DNA from: Chitinophaga pinensis
GTDB taxonomy: Bacteria; Bacteroidota; Bacteroidia; Chitinophagales; Chitinophagaceae
Assembly: GCA_943331145.2 (NCBI GenBank)
Contig: CALQKL020000039.1
Coordinates: 1-13,937, forward strand
Length of the DNA stretch: 13,937 bases
Reading direction: 5' to 3'
Part shown: positions 1-7,256 of the stretch, piece after piece
Layout of the letters: each line of letters opens with the position of its first letter
Position numbering within the stretch: the first letter of the stretch is position 1
Made by a program: the position numbers and the translations under genes
Notes under the pieces: model-generated
Told to the model about the DNA's origin: nothing
Database searches by the model: none
The model's input: the letters and a program-made list of their open reading frames with translations, nothing else

Positions 1-459
1 ACTAAATCCGCTACAATCAATTCCGGAGCTTGTTGTTCCGCCAAAATGATAAGGTGTCCCGATCCATTTGTCTATAAATTGGTATAAAGAATCATTCGTT
101 AACTGCTCTACATCAATATTCAATATTTGTCCGTATTTAAAATGTCGACTAGTACATAATTCAATGTTTTTTTCTGATGAATTATTTTGTAAATCTGTAA
201 CAGTCGAGGTATTAACTATATTTTTTTCTTGAAATTTCGAGGTGTTTCTCCCCGCATTTTTCAACGAATCTTGAACCGTTGGCTTTATTATATTGACAAA
301 TTCTAATTTTTTATTAATCCCTTTTTGTACAAACTGAATATCCTCAATAAAATTAAGGCCGCTACTGTTATTAGACGTATTTCTTGATTGACAAAATACT
401 TGATTATCAAAAAAAAGAATCCCTAAAAAAACAAATAAAATGGATTTCAAATCATTCAT
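1..459 (-). CDS. Secreted NlpC/P60 (C40) peptidase, 3' part missing at window edge
   Basis: This open frame starts at an ATG at 459-457 and runs without a stop off the left edge, giving 153 codons. The N-terminus (MNDLKSILFVFLGILFF...) is a hydrophobic signal peptide, probably cleaved just before or after the CQ at about residues 23-24. I see no lipobox. A polar, Asn/Ser/Lys-rich linker follows to about residue 125. The end reads WIGTPYHFGGTTSSGIDCSG, the hallmark start of the NlpC/P60 domain, in which the Cys of DCSG is the catalytic nucleophile. The His and the third catalytic residue would lie beyond the edge. Members of this family cleave peptidoglycan stem peptides (often D-Glu-mDAP bonds) in the periplasm. 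The gene diverges from dnaE, and nothing in view ties it to the other genes. The family call rests on one motif, but it is a very characteristic one. Confidence 0.85.
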   Translation of the reverse strand, partial: MNDLKSILFVFLGILFFDNQVFCQSRNTSNNSSGLNFIEDIQFVQKGINKKLEFVNIIKPTVQDSLKNAGRNTSKFQEKNIVNTSTVTDLQNNSSEKNIELCTSRHFKYGQILNIDVEQLTNDSLYQFIDKWIGTPYHFGGTTSSGIDCSGFS

Positions 460-693
460 ATAGAATTCAAAATTATTTTAAAAAAGCTATATTTCTTGAA
501 ATTACTTTCAGGATTTGAATTTAACCAGCAATTTTGGTATTACTTAGGATTTTGCCGTCCAGAAATCTGGATTAATTTACGTTGAATTTCATTTTATGCT
601 TAATCATATACATTAATTTGAAATTGTGGAAAAACTTAATGAATTATTTTATCAAACAAAACGATATTTGTTGTTTGCTTTTATCTGATAATT
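460..693. other. Divergent intergenic region between NlpC/P60 gene and dnaE
   Basis: This 234-base AT-rich spacer must carry the start signals of both divergent genes. I found no RNA gene, long repeat or strong hairpin in it. Toward dnaE, the near matches to the Bacteroidota -7 box are TTAATTTG at 613-620 and GATATTTG at 663-670. Each has one mismatch and neither has a well-placed TTG upstream, so I do not call a dnaE promoter. Confidence 0.5.
468..475 (-). promoter_or_regulatory. Possible -7 element (TAnnTTTG) of the NlpC/P60 gene
   Basis: Read on the minus strand these bases are TAATTTTG, an exact match to the Bacteroidota -7 consensus TAnnTTTG. No good TTG lies 17-23 bases further upstream, and the predicted transcription start would be only a few bases before the ATG, giving an almost leaderless mRNA. 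It may be a chance match in AT-rich DNA. Confidence 0.25.
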
Positions 694-3600
694 ATGAAGT
701 TTAGTCATTTACATGTTCATACTCAATATTCGCTTTTGGACGGAGCGGCATCTATAAAAAACCTGTATAAAAAGGCGATAAAAGATGGTATGCCAGCAGT
801 TGCGATTAGCGATCATGGAAACATGTTTGGTGCTTTTGAATTTGTAAAAGAAGCATACAATAATTTAGATGCCAATGGCAAACCATTGGTCAAACCCGTT
901 GTGGGATGCGAGTTTTATATCACACAGGATAGAACGCGAAAAACATTTAGTAAAGAGGAAAAAGATCCTCGACACCATCAAATTTTATTGGCAAAAAATG
1001 AAATTGGTTATAAGAATCTGGTAAAACTTACGTCGCTTGGATACATCGAAGGCATGTATTCTAAATACCCTAGAATTGATAAACAACTTATTCATAAATA
1101 CCACGAAGGCCTTATCGCTACTACATGCTGTCTTGGCGCCTTGGTACCACAAGCCATTTTAAAACACGGTGAAGAAGAAGGTGAAAATGAATTCAAATGG
1201 TGGTTAAATATTTTTCAAGATGATTACTATGTAGAAATTCAGCGGCATGGAATGGCTGAACAAGACAAAGTAAATCAAGTACTTTTGAAATTCGCAAAAA
1301 AATACAATGTAAAAGTTATTGCTAGTAATGATAGTCACTATGTAAATCAAAGCGATTTTAATGCACATGATATTTTGCTTTGCATCAACACTGGCGAAAA
1401 GCAAAGTACACCTGCATCACGCGAGTTCTCAGATGATGACGTGATGACAAAAAACAAAAGATTTGCATTCCCTAATGATCAGTTTTATTTTAAAACAACA
1501 GCGGAAATGTCTGAGGTGTTTCACGACTTGCCTGAAGCCATTGATAATACAAATGAGATCGTTGATAAAATTGATTTGCTCGATTTAAAGAAAGACATCT
1601 TACTTCCAAACTTTGTTGTTCCTGCAAATTTCAAAACTCAGGATGAATACTTGACAAGCATTACGTGGGCAGGTGCAAAAAATCGATATCAAATATTAAC
1701 ACCGGAAGTAGATGAACGTATTCAATTTGAATTGGGTGTAATTGAAAAAATGGGATTTGCTGGTTACTTTTTAATCGTAAGTGATTTCATTAGAGCGGGA
1801 AGAGAAATAGGTGTTTTTGTTGGGCCTGGACGTGGTTCGGCAGCCGGTAGTGTTGTGGCTTATTGTATAGGGATTACCAACATCGATCCCATAAAATACA
1901 ATTTACTATTTGAGCGTTTTTTAAATCCGGAGCGTAAATCAATGCCCGATATAGATACTGATTTTGATGATGAAGGACGACAAAAAGTAATTGATTATGT
2001 GGTTCAGAAATATGGCAAAAACCAAGTGGCTCAAATTATTACTTACGGTACGATGGCTGCTAAAAGTAGCATTGCCGATGTGGCGCGGGTAATGGACTTG
2101 CCACTTGCAGAAAGCAGAGCAATAAGCAAACTCGTTCCTGAAAAACCAGGCATTAATTTAAAAAGATTGCTTACCGCTCCAATGACCATCAGAGATGCCC
2201 AACCTGGCGAAAAATCATTGGAGGAAAAAGAACAATTGGGTGCTGAAGACTTTGAATCGGTAAAAAAATTACGAGAAATATATAACGGCAATGATTTACC
2301 AAGTCGGATATTAAAAGAAGCCGAAATCCTTGAAGGATCTGTTCGAAATACAGGTATTCACGCAGCTGGAATCATCATCGCTCCGCAAGACCTTACCGAT
2401 TTAATTCCTGTAGCTACGTCCAAAGAATCAGACCTTTGGCTTACACAAATTGAAGGAAACACGATTGAAGAAGCGGGCGTTATTAAAATGGACTTTTTGG
2501 GATTGAAAACCCTAAGTATTTTAAAAACTGCACTTGCATTAATAAAACAAAATCATGGTGTAGAAATCGACATAGATAATATTCCATTAGATGATGCAGA
2601 AACCTACAAGCTTTATCAGCAAGGCGATACAAACGCTACTTTTCAATTTGAAAGTGCTGGCATGCAAAAACATTTACGCGATTTAAAACCAGATAAATTC
2701 GATGATTTAATTGCGATGAATGCATTGTATCGCCCAGGTCCGATGGCTTATATCCCAAGCTTTATTGCACGTAAGCACGGAAAAGAAGCCGTAGCTTATG
2801 ATGTAGAAGATATGAAAGAATATCTTGAAGAAACATACGGGATTACCGTTTATCAAGAACAGGTAATGTTGCTTTCTCAAAAGCTTGCAAGTTTCAGTAA
2901 AGGAGATGCCGATGTATTGAGAAAGGCGATGGGTAAGAAACAGATTGCTACACTGAATAAAATGAAAGTTCAATTTATTGAAGGCGCTACATCTAAAGGT
3001 CACCCTAAAGATAAGTTGGAAAAAATATGGACAGATTGGGAAGCATTCGCACAATATGCGTTTAATAAATCCCATTCCACTTGTTATGCTTTTGTAGCTT
3101 ATCAAACCGCTTATTTAAAAGCCCACTACCCCAGCGAATATATGGCAGCAGTGCTTAATCATGCTGGAAGTATTGAGAAAATTACTTTTTTTATGGAAGA
3201 ATGTAAGCGTATGGGTTTGGTGGTTTTAGGGCCTGATGTAAATGAATCAAACAATGGCTTTGCCGTAAATAAAAAAGGAGAAATCAGATTTGGTTTTAGT
3301 GGATTAAAAGGTGTTGGTGAAAATGCCATTGAAAACATCATTGAAGTAAGAAAAAAAGCAGGACATTTTCCCAATATTTATGATTTTATAAAACGCGTCA
3401 ATTTAAGAGCAGTAAATAAAAAATCGCTCGAAAATTTAATTTATGGCGGAGCATTAGATTCTTTTACAGACTTACATCGTGGCCAATATTTTTATCAAGC
3501 TCCTGGAGACACCACAAACCTTGAAAAGATTATAAAATTCGGTTCTGTATTTCAAACACAAGCCACTAATGTAACCAATTCTCTTTTTGGAGATTTGCAA

Positions 3601-4314
3601 ATGCCAGATATCATGCCACCAAAACTTGCGCCATGCGCACCTTGGCAACTAACTGTTCAACTCGATTACGAAAAAGAAGTTACAGGTATGTTTATTAGTG
3701 GTCATCCATTAGACAATTATAAATTTGAATTTAAGCATTACAATATTTCTTCTATTGCGGATTACAATACAGTTAAAAACCAAATCAATGAAAATCCAAT
3801 TAACAGAAATTTCAGATTGGCGGGATTGGTCATTGGTGCGCAACATCGTTTATCCAAACAAGGAAAAAACTTTGGCATTTTAAATCTAGAAGACTTTTCT
3901 GGAAAAACAGAATTTATGTTATTTGGCGAAGACTATGTGCGTTATGTAAAATATTTAGAAATAGGTACGATAGTATTAATAGAAGGCGGATTTAAACAAA
4001 GATTCGCTACTAGTCCTTATGAATTTAAAATTTCAAAATTTCATTTGTTGGAAACAATAAAAACGAATCTCACAAAGCGACTAACCATTGAATTAGACCC
4101 ACAGTTTATAGATCATGAACTGATTGAATTTTTGGAAACAAACATGAACAAACATCCAGGAAATACATCCTTAAATATCAACATATTGGATTTTGAACAT
4201 GAAAAGAAAATTGGATTAACCACAATTGGAAAAGGAATTTCTGTAAACGATGAGTTAATCGAGTTTTTGGATGAGAATAGACAATTAAATGTCATTGTTT
4301 CGCTAAATACCTGA
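694..4314 (+). CDS. dnaE: DNA polymerase III alpha subunit (replicative polymerase)
   Basis: This is the catalytic subunit of the replicative DNA polymerase, a family C polymerase acting at the fork with the beta clamp. The 1206-residue length is normal for a DnaE1-type enzyme. The PHP domain begins at once (HLHVHTQYSLLDG from residue 5, SDHGNMFG at 39-46), which also fixes the start codon. The palm carries GPGRGSAAGS at about 377-386 and PDIDTDFDD at 418-426. D421 and D423 should be the catalytic aspartates, and D600 in IKMDFLGL the third, by analogy with E. coli D401/D403/D555. The fingers region includes YAFNKSHST at about 788-796. A clamp-binding-like NSLFG lies at 962-966, followed by an OB-fold region at about 1040-1120 and a C-terminal tail. 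No frameshift or missing motif is apparent. The thioredoxin gene follows 127 bases downstream and has its own promoter. Confidence 0.97.
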   Translation: MKFSHLHVHTQYSLLDGAASIKNLYKKAIKDGMPAVAISDHGNMFGAFEFVKEAYNNLDANGKPLVKPVVGCEFYITQDRTRKTFSKEEKDPRHHQILLAKNEIGYKNLVKLTSLGYIEGMYSKYPRIDKQLIHKYHEGLIATTCCLGALVPQAILKHGEEEGENEFKWWLNIFQDDYYVEIQRHGMAEQDKVNQVLLKFAKKYNVKVIASNDSHYVNQSDFNAHDILLCINTGEKQSTPASREFSDDDVMTKNKRFAFPNDQFYFKTTAEMSEVFHDLPEAIDNTNEIVDKIDLLDLKKDILLPNFVVPANFKTQDEYLTSITWAGAKNRYQILTPEVDERIQFELGVIEKMGFAGYFLIVSDFIRAGREIGVFVGPGRGSAAGSVVAYCIGITNIDPIKYNLLFERFLNPERKSMPDIDTDFDDEGRQKVIDYVVQKYGKNQVAQIITYGTMAAKSSIADVARVMDLPLAESRAISKLVPEKPGINLKRLLTAPMTIRDAQPGEKSLEEKEQLGAEDFESVKKLREIYNGNDLPSRILKEAEILEGSVRNTGIHAAGIIIAPQDLTDLIPVATSKESDLWLTQIEGNTIEEAGVIKMDFLGLKTLSILKTALALIKQNHGVEIDIDNIPLDDAETYKLYQQGDTNATFQFESAGMQKHLRDLKPDKFDDLIAMNALYRPGPMAYIPSFIARKHGKEAVAYDVEDMKEYLEETYGITVYQEQVMLLSQKLASFSKGDADVLRKAMGKKQIATLNKMKVQFIEGATSKGHPKDKLEKIWTDWEAFAQYAFNKSHSTCYAFVAYQTAYLKAHYPSEYMAAVLNHAGSIEKITFFMEECKRMGLVVLGPDVNESNNGFAVNKKGEIRFGFSGLKGVGENAIENIIEVRKKAGHFPNIYDFIKRVNLRAVNKKSLENLIYGGALDSFTDLHRGQYFYQAPGDTTNLEKIIKFGSVFQTQATNVTNSLFGDLQMPDIMPPKLAPCAPWQLTVQLDYEKEVTGMFISGHPLDNYKFEFKHYNISSIADYNTVKNQINENPINRNFRLAGLVIGAQHRLSKQGKNFGILNLEDFSGKTEFMLFGEDYVRYVKYLEIGTIVLIEGGFKQRFATSPYEFKISKFHLLETIKTNLTKRLTIELDPQFIDHELIEFLETNMNKHPGNTSLNINILDFEHEKKIGLTTIGKGISVNDELIEFLDENRQLNVIVSLNT

Positions 4315-4321
4315 CAATAAA

Positions 4322-4338
4322 TGCATAAAAACTATGCA
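4322..4338. repeat. Short inverted repeat just after dnaE
   Basis: TGCATA (4322-4327) and TATGCA (4333-4338) form a perfect 6-bp stem with an AAAAC loop, starting 8 bases after the dnaE stop codon. No T-run follows, so it is not a convincing intrinsic terminator. It could protect the 3' end of the mRNA, bind a regulator, or be chance. Confidence 0.3.
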
Positions 4339-4352
4339 CAAAATAAAATTAG

Positions 4353-4374
4353 AATTGTGGATATGTCAATTGTG
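4353..4374 (+). repeat. Direct repeat AATTGTG x2 over the trx -33 element
   Basis: AATTGTG occurs at 4353-4359 and again at 4368-4374, a 15-base period. The second copy contains the TTG of the predicted thioredoxin promoter. This could be a tandem activator or repressor site, or chance in AT-rich DNA. Confidence 0.25.
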
Positions 4375-4401
4375 CTGATGAAAATATTGGACATAAATTT
4401 G
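4370..4401 (+). promoter_or_regulatory. Thioredoxin gene promoter, Bacteroidota type
   Basis: TTG at 4370-4372 and TAAATTTG at 4394-4401 are separated by 21 bases. This matches the Bacteroidota vegetative promoter (TTG, 17-23 bases, TAnnTTTG). Transcription would start around 4406-4408, leaving an A-rich leader of about 35 bases before the ATG at 4442. It lets thioredoxin be expressed independently of dnaE. Confidence 0.65.
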
Positions 4402-4441
4402 CAATAATAAATACATACATTAAAAATTAAAATAAAAAACT

Positions 4442-4759
4442 ATGGCATTAGAATTTACAGATTCAAACTTTAAATCAGAAGTATTGGATTCAGCGCAATT
4501 ATCGGTAATTGATTTCTGGGCAGAATGGTGTGGCCCTTGTAGAGCAATAGGTCCAGTTATTGAAGAATTGGCAAAAGAATATGAAGGCAAAGTAAAAATT
4601 GGCAAAGTAAATGTAGATCACAATCCACAAATATCAATGGATTATGGCATTACTAGCATCCCAGCAATATTATTTGTAAAAGGTGGTGTTGTTGTAGATA
4701 AATTGGTTGGCGCTCAACCCAAAGCAAACTTTGTAAAAAAGATTGAATCTTTAAAATAA
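4442..4759 (+). CDS. trxA: Thioredoxin
   Basis: This 105-residue protein is a classical cytosolic thioredoxin, a thiol-disulfide reductant for ribonucleotide reductase, peroxiredoxins and other proteins. The active site is WCGPC with C30 and C33, preceded by the usual FWAEW. The cis-proline is P74 in TSIPAI, and the later LVGAQP region also fits the family. There is no signal peptide, so it acts in the cytoplasm. Length and motif spacing are those of a single complete domain. It lies downstream of dnaE on the same strand, has its own good promoter at 4370-4401, and is closed by the hairpin at 4772-4801. Genomes often carry several thioredoxins, so the symbol marks the type rather than a proven ortholog. 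Confidence 0.95.
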   Translation: MALEFTDSNFKSEVLDSAQLSVIDFWAEWCGPCRAIGPVIEELAKEYEGKVKIGKVNVDHNPQISMDYGITSIPAILFVKGGVVVDKLVGAQPKANFVKKIESLK

Positions 4760-4771
4760 TTTTCAACACTT

Positions 4772-4801
4772 AGCCCGCAGTTTAAAATTGCGGGCTTTTT
4801 T
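4772..4801 (+). terminator. Intrinsic terminator of trxA
   Basis: AGCCCGCA (4772-4779) pairs perfectly with TGCGGGCT (4789-4796) around a 9-base loop, and six T's (4796-4801) follow on the plus strand. It starts 13 bases after the thioredoxin stop. Read on the minus strand, the hairpin is not followed by T's, so it should work in one direction only. Confidence 0.9.
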
Positions 4802-4820
4802 ATTATTAAAGCAAACAAAA

Positions 4821-5273
4821 TCACTTTGAACTACTGTTGTAAAATGACCAGATTTCAATTGAAAAAAACCATGCTGCGATTAAGTTGGCAATTGCCAAGA
4901 TTGCAGTGAATACCATTAAATAAAAGGTATATTTTCTAGAATCATTTTCTACTTTTTGAATCCTATTCGACTCTCGATTAATCATTATCGATTTTTCAGC
5001 ATAACCTCCATTGTTTCTAAATACTAGTCCTTCAATTGAAATTACAAGCGGATCGATTGACTTAACATATTTATCCAAAAAAAGCGAATAGATTAGAATA
5101 TTAATCTCCCAATCTTTCAATCCAAAAACCTCTTTAACTTGATCATATACAATCTGTTTGGTAGGGCTAGAATTTTCATCTGAATAGAAATTTAATTTAT
5201 TGTATATGTCTTCATATTCTTTCACCAATAATTCCAAAATGAAATCCAATTCTTTGTTGTAGTTTTTTTGCAT
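4821..5273 (-). CDS. Unrecognised small protein with C-terminal membrane helix, third gene of the Kai-like unit
   Basis: I do not recognise this 150-residue protein. Residues 1-75 are acidic and predicted helical. At about 80-91 the pattern SIEGLVFRNNGGY resembles the wing of the winged-helix-like domains seen in small Bacteroidota proteins. Residues 92-115 are polar and charged (helix or short coiled coil). Residues 116-138 (FYLMVFTAILAIANLIAAWF) form one clear transmembrane helix, followed by a short tail. With no signal peptide, it should be tail-anchored with a cytoplasmic N-terminal domain. It starts 10 bases after the KaiB-like stop on the same strand, so it is almost certainly co-transcribed with the kaiB- and kaiC-like genes. 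It may anchor or report the state of that pair at the membrane, but this rests on gene order only. Confidence 0.75.
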   Translation of the reverse strand: MQKNYNKELDFILELLVKEYEDIYNKLNFYSDENSSPTKQIVYDQVKEVFGLKDWEINILIYSLFLDKYVKSIDPLVISIEGLVFRNNGGYAEKSIMINRESNRIQKVENDSRKYTFYLMVFTAILAIANLIAAWFFSIEIWSFYNSSSK

Positions 5274-5283
5274 AAAAATATTT

Positions 5284-5562
5284 TTAAGTCAATAACAAAT
5301 CGGATTTAAATAATTCCAAATTGGACATATCCCCTATTATGCTTACTTCGGGCAATGGATTTTTTCTTATTAAAATTGGAAGTGCAATTATATTTTCTTC
5401 TATAAGCAATTGTGGATTCTCAAAAGCATTTATTATTTCTAAATGATACTTTGATTTTAAAATTATGTCCAAATTTTTCTTACAGTTAAAAATTGCTTTT
5501 TTTGTTATCAACGAGTCACCTGAAACAAACAATAAGAATCTAAATAAAGCTTTCCCGTCCAT
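5284..5562 (-). CDS. KaiB-like protein (thioredoxin-fold KaiB family)
   Basis: The 92 residues match the KaiB family along their whole length. LFVSGDS (11-17) corresponds to the YVAGNT strand-loop of cyanobacterial KaiB. INAFENPQL (44-52) corresponds to IDVLKNPQL. ALPILI (60-65) corresponds to ATPTL with its conserved proline, KNPLPEV (67-73) to the LPPPV stretch, and IGDMSN (76-81) to IGDLSD. It ends soon after, and so lacks the longer acidic tail of Synechococcus KaiB (about 102 residues). KaiB binds the KaiC ring after a fold switch in the cyanobacterial clock. Outside cyanobacteria, KaiB homologs accompany KaiC homologs in stress or signalling roles. The gene lies 32 bases downstream of the KaiC-like gene and 10 bases upstream of the membrane protein gene. 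Whether this protein switches fold cannot be read from the sequence. Confidence 0.88.
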   Translation of the reverse strand: MDGKALFRFLLFVSGDSLITKKAIFNCKKNLDIILKSKYHLEIINAFENPQLLIEENIIALPILIRKNPLPEVSIIGDMSNLELFKSDLLLT

Positions 5563-5594
5563 ATTAATATTTTAAAAAAAAAACATGACTAACC

Positions 5595-7112
5595 CTATTT
5601 TATATTCCTATTTAAAACAGCACCATTACGTTTATTTTCTAGCTTGGAAGGGTTTTCAATTTTATCCAACTCATAAATATCAATCCCCTCATTTGAAATA
5701 ACAAAAGCTTTAACATCTTTAGAATGTGGCATTCCTCTAGATTTTAAAATGTATATGATACGATTACGTTTATTTTCTGTAACAATATCTTCCACCATTA
5801 ACCATGTATCCACCATCGAAGAAATGCCTTCATCACTTGGATTTATAGCAACTGATTTAAGTGTAATTGCTGCTGTAAACATTACGGAGATTTGCTGCGT
5901 CTTTAAAAAATCTATAAACCTTGTAAGCATGCTTCTAACATCGCTATTAGGCCCTTCCGTCATCAAATTTGTTATAGGGTCTAAAATAATCACATCTGGT
6001 TTTTCAATTTCAATTAGCGCCTTAATTCGCATAAAATGAAGCTCTAGATTTTGTAAAGTTGGTCGTGCATAATAAAAAATTAATTTGTTTGAAGAACCGT
6101 ATTTTTCTAAATCAATTCCAATTGACTTCATGTTTCGTACAATCTGTTTTGATGATTCTTCAAATGCACAGAACAAACATTTTTTATTGTCTTCACAATT
6201 GCTTTTTGCAAAAAATGAAGCCAAACTTGTTTTCCCAGTACCAGCTGATCCTGAAATCAAAACACTGCTACCAACAAAAAAACCTTTGTTATCAAACATG
6301 GAGTCTAAATTTTTTATCCCACTAGAAACACGCTGGTTGCTGATGTCGTATTCAATTAAATTGGTTGCTATTGGGAAAACATTCATCCCTTCATTGTCGA
6401 TAATAAAAGGATATTCATTATTGGCATGAAATGAACCTCGGTATTTCATGATTCTCAATCTCCTTGTAGAAATTTGATTAACAACACGATTCGTTAGTTC
6501 TATAACACAATCTGCAACATTCTCTTCCAATCCTAAACGTGTTAAATAAATATCGCCTTGTTCTGCAGTGATAACAGCTGTGATGTTTTTTTCTTTGAGC
6601 CAAAAAAATAATTTTTTAAACTCATTTCTCAACATGTTTATATCCAAATTTGTAAACAAAGTATCTAATGAATCTAATACGATTCGCTTGGCATTGATGG
6701 TATTCATAGCGTGTTCAATGCGAACAAACAACCCATCAATATTATACTTCCCCGATTCATGCATTTCATATTGAGCAATATGCAAATGTTCAAAATAGAG
6801 CTTTTTATTTTTAACCAATTCGTCAATATCAACATTGAAATTCGAAAAGTTACTTACCAGTTCAGTTGTTTTTTCTTCAAAGGTCATAAACACCCCATTC
6901 TCTTGGAATTGATTTACGCCATTTAATAAAAAATGCATCGACATGAATGTTTTACCTGTGCCAATTCCTCCTACAATTAGGGTTGGTCTATTTTTTGGCA
7001 ACCCACCAAACGTAATTTCATCGAAGCCACAAATTCCTGTTTTTGTTTTTTCAATTGTACTTGATAAATATTTAGATTTTTTATTTTGCTGGGATGCCAT
7101 TTCTAATTCCAT
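5595..7112 (-). CDS. KaiC-like double RecA-domain ATPase
   Basis: The protein has two tandem KaiC/RecA domains in 505 residues (Synechococcus KaiC has 519). Domain CI has Walker A GGIGTGKT (48-55), the paired catalytic glutamates E79-E80 in FEEKT and Walker B RIVLDSLD (143-150). Domain CII has Walker A GSAGTGKT (288-295), E318-E319 in FEESS and Walker B VIILDPI (374-380). The stretch SDEGISSMVDT aligns with the KaiC autophosphorylation loop and places serines at 431 and 432, where Synechococcus has S431 and T432. The C-terminal tail is shorter and unlike the KaiA-binding tail. Both ATPase sites look intact, so a hexameric, probably autophosphorylating ATPase is expected. ATG 7112 is used; an internal Met at residue 5 is an alternative start. 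It is the first gene of a three-gene minus-strand unit. No sensor kinase is fused or adjacent. Clock function is not implied. Confidence 0.9.
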   Translation of the reverse strand: MELEMASQQNKKSKYLSSTIEKTKTGICGFDEITFGGLPKNRPTLIVGGIGTGKTFMSMHFLLNGVNQFQENGVFMTFEEKTTELVSNFSNFNVDIDELVKNKKLYFEHLHIAQYEMHESGKYNIDGLFVRIEHAMNTINAKRIVLDSLDTLFTNLDINMLRNEFKKLFFWLKEKNITAVITAEQGDIYLTRLGLEENVADCVIELTNRVVNQISTRRLRIMKYRGSFHANNEYPFIIDNEGMNVFPIATNLIEYDISNQRVSSGIKNLDSMFDNKGFFVGSSVLISGSAGTGKTSLASFFAKSNCEDNKKCLFCAFEESSKQIVRNMKSIGIDLEKYGSSNKLIFYYARPTLQNLELHFMRIKALIEIEKPDVIILDPITNLMTEGPNSDVRSMLTRFIDFLKTQQISVMFTAAITLKSVAINPSDEGISSMVDTWLMVEDIVTENKRNRIIYILKSRGMPHSKDVKAFVISNEGIDIYELDKIENPSKLENKRNGAVLNRNIK

Positions 7113-7187
7113 GCTTTTATATTTTTAAGCAATGAAAGTATTTTTTATTTAAATATTGACTAATGACAATTATCAGCGCATTAAATG
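7113..7187 (-). other. Presumed promoter region of the Kai-like unit
   Basis: The three-gene unit must start in this short AT-rich stretch or just above it, because a terminator for the upstream cluster sits at 7188-7213. The best -7-like string on the minus strand is TACTTTCA, one base off TAnnTTTG. The nearest upstream TTG is about 26 bases away, so no promoter can be fixed by eye. Confidence 0.35.
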
Positions 7188-7213
7188 AAAAAAGTCTTCA
7201 CTGAGGAAGACTT
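7188..7213 (-). terminator. Intrinsic terminator of the sulfatase cluster
   Basis: AAGTCTTC (7192-7199) and GAAGACTT (7206-7213) form a perfect 8-bp stem with a 6-base loop. On the minus strand the stem runs into a T-run (7193-7188). It lies about 45 bases after the stop of the sulfatase at 7257-8843, and separates that cluster from the Kai-like unit on the same strand. Confidence 0.85.
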
Positions 7214-7256
7214 AATGTTTTTATTATTTCGAGAAATTGCGATTTGATTCTTTTTA

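Noticed and set aside
613..620. TTAATTTG as a dnaE promoter -7 box
   Set aside because: It has one mismatch to TAnnTTTG, and no TTG lies 17-23 bases upstream; such strings are common in AT-rich DNA.
2707..3105. 132-codon open frame on the minus strand inside dnaE
   Set aside because: It lies wholly antisense to the conserved polymerase fingers region, resembles no protein I know and has no start signals; it is a shadow of the dnaE reading frame.
4322..4338. Hairpin after dnaE as an intrinsic terminator
   Set aside because: The stem is only 6 bp, mostly AT, and is followed by CAAAATAAAATT rather than a T-run.
6085..6429. 114-codon open frame on the plus strand inside the KaiC-like gene
   Set aside because: It is antisense to the CII Walker A region of a clearly conserved gene, and its translation has no family features.
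4821..7112. A genuine circadian clock
   Set aside because: There is no kaiA, SasA-type kinase or response regulator in view, and the KaiC tail differs from the KaiA-binding tail; a KaiBC-type module is supported but rhythmicity is not.
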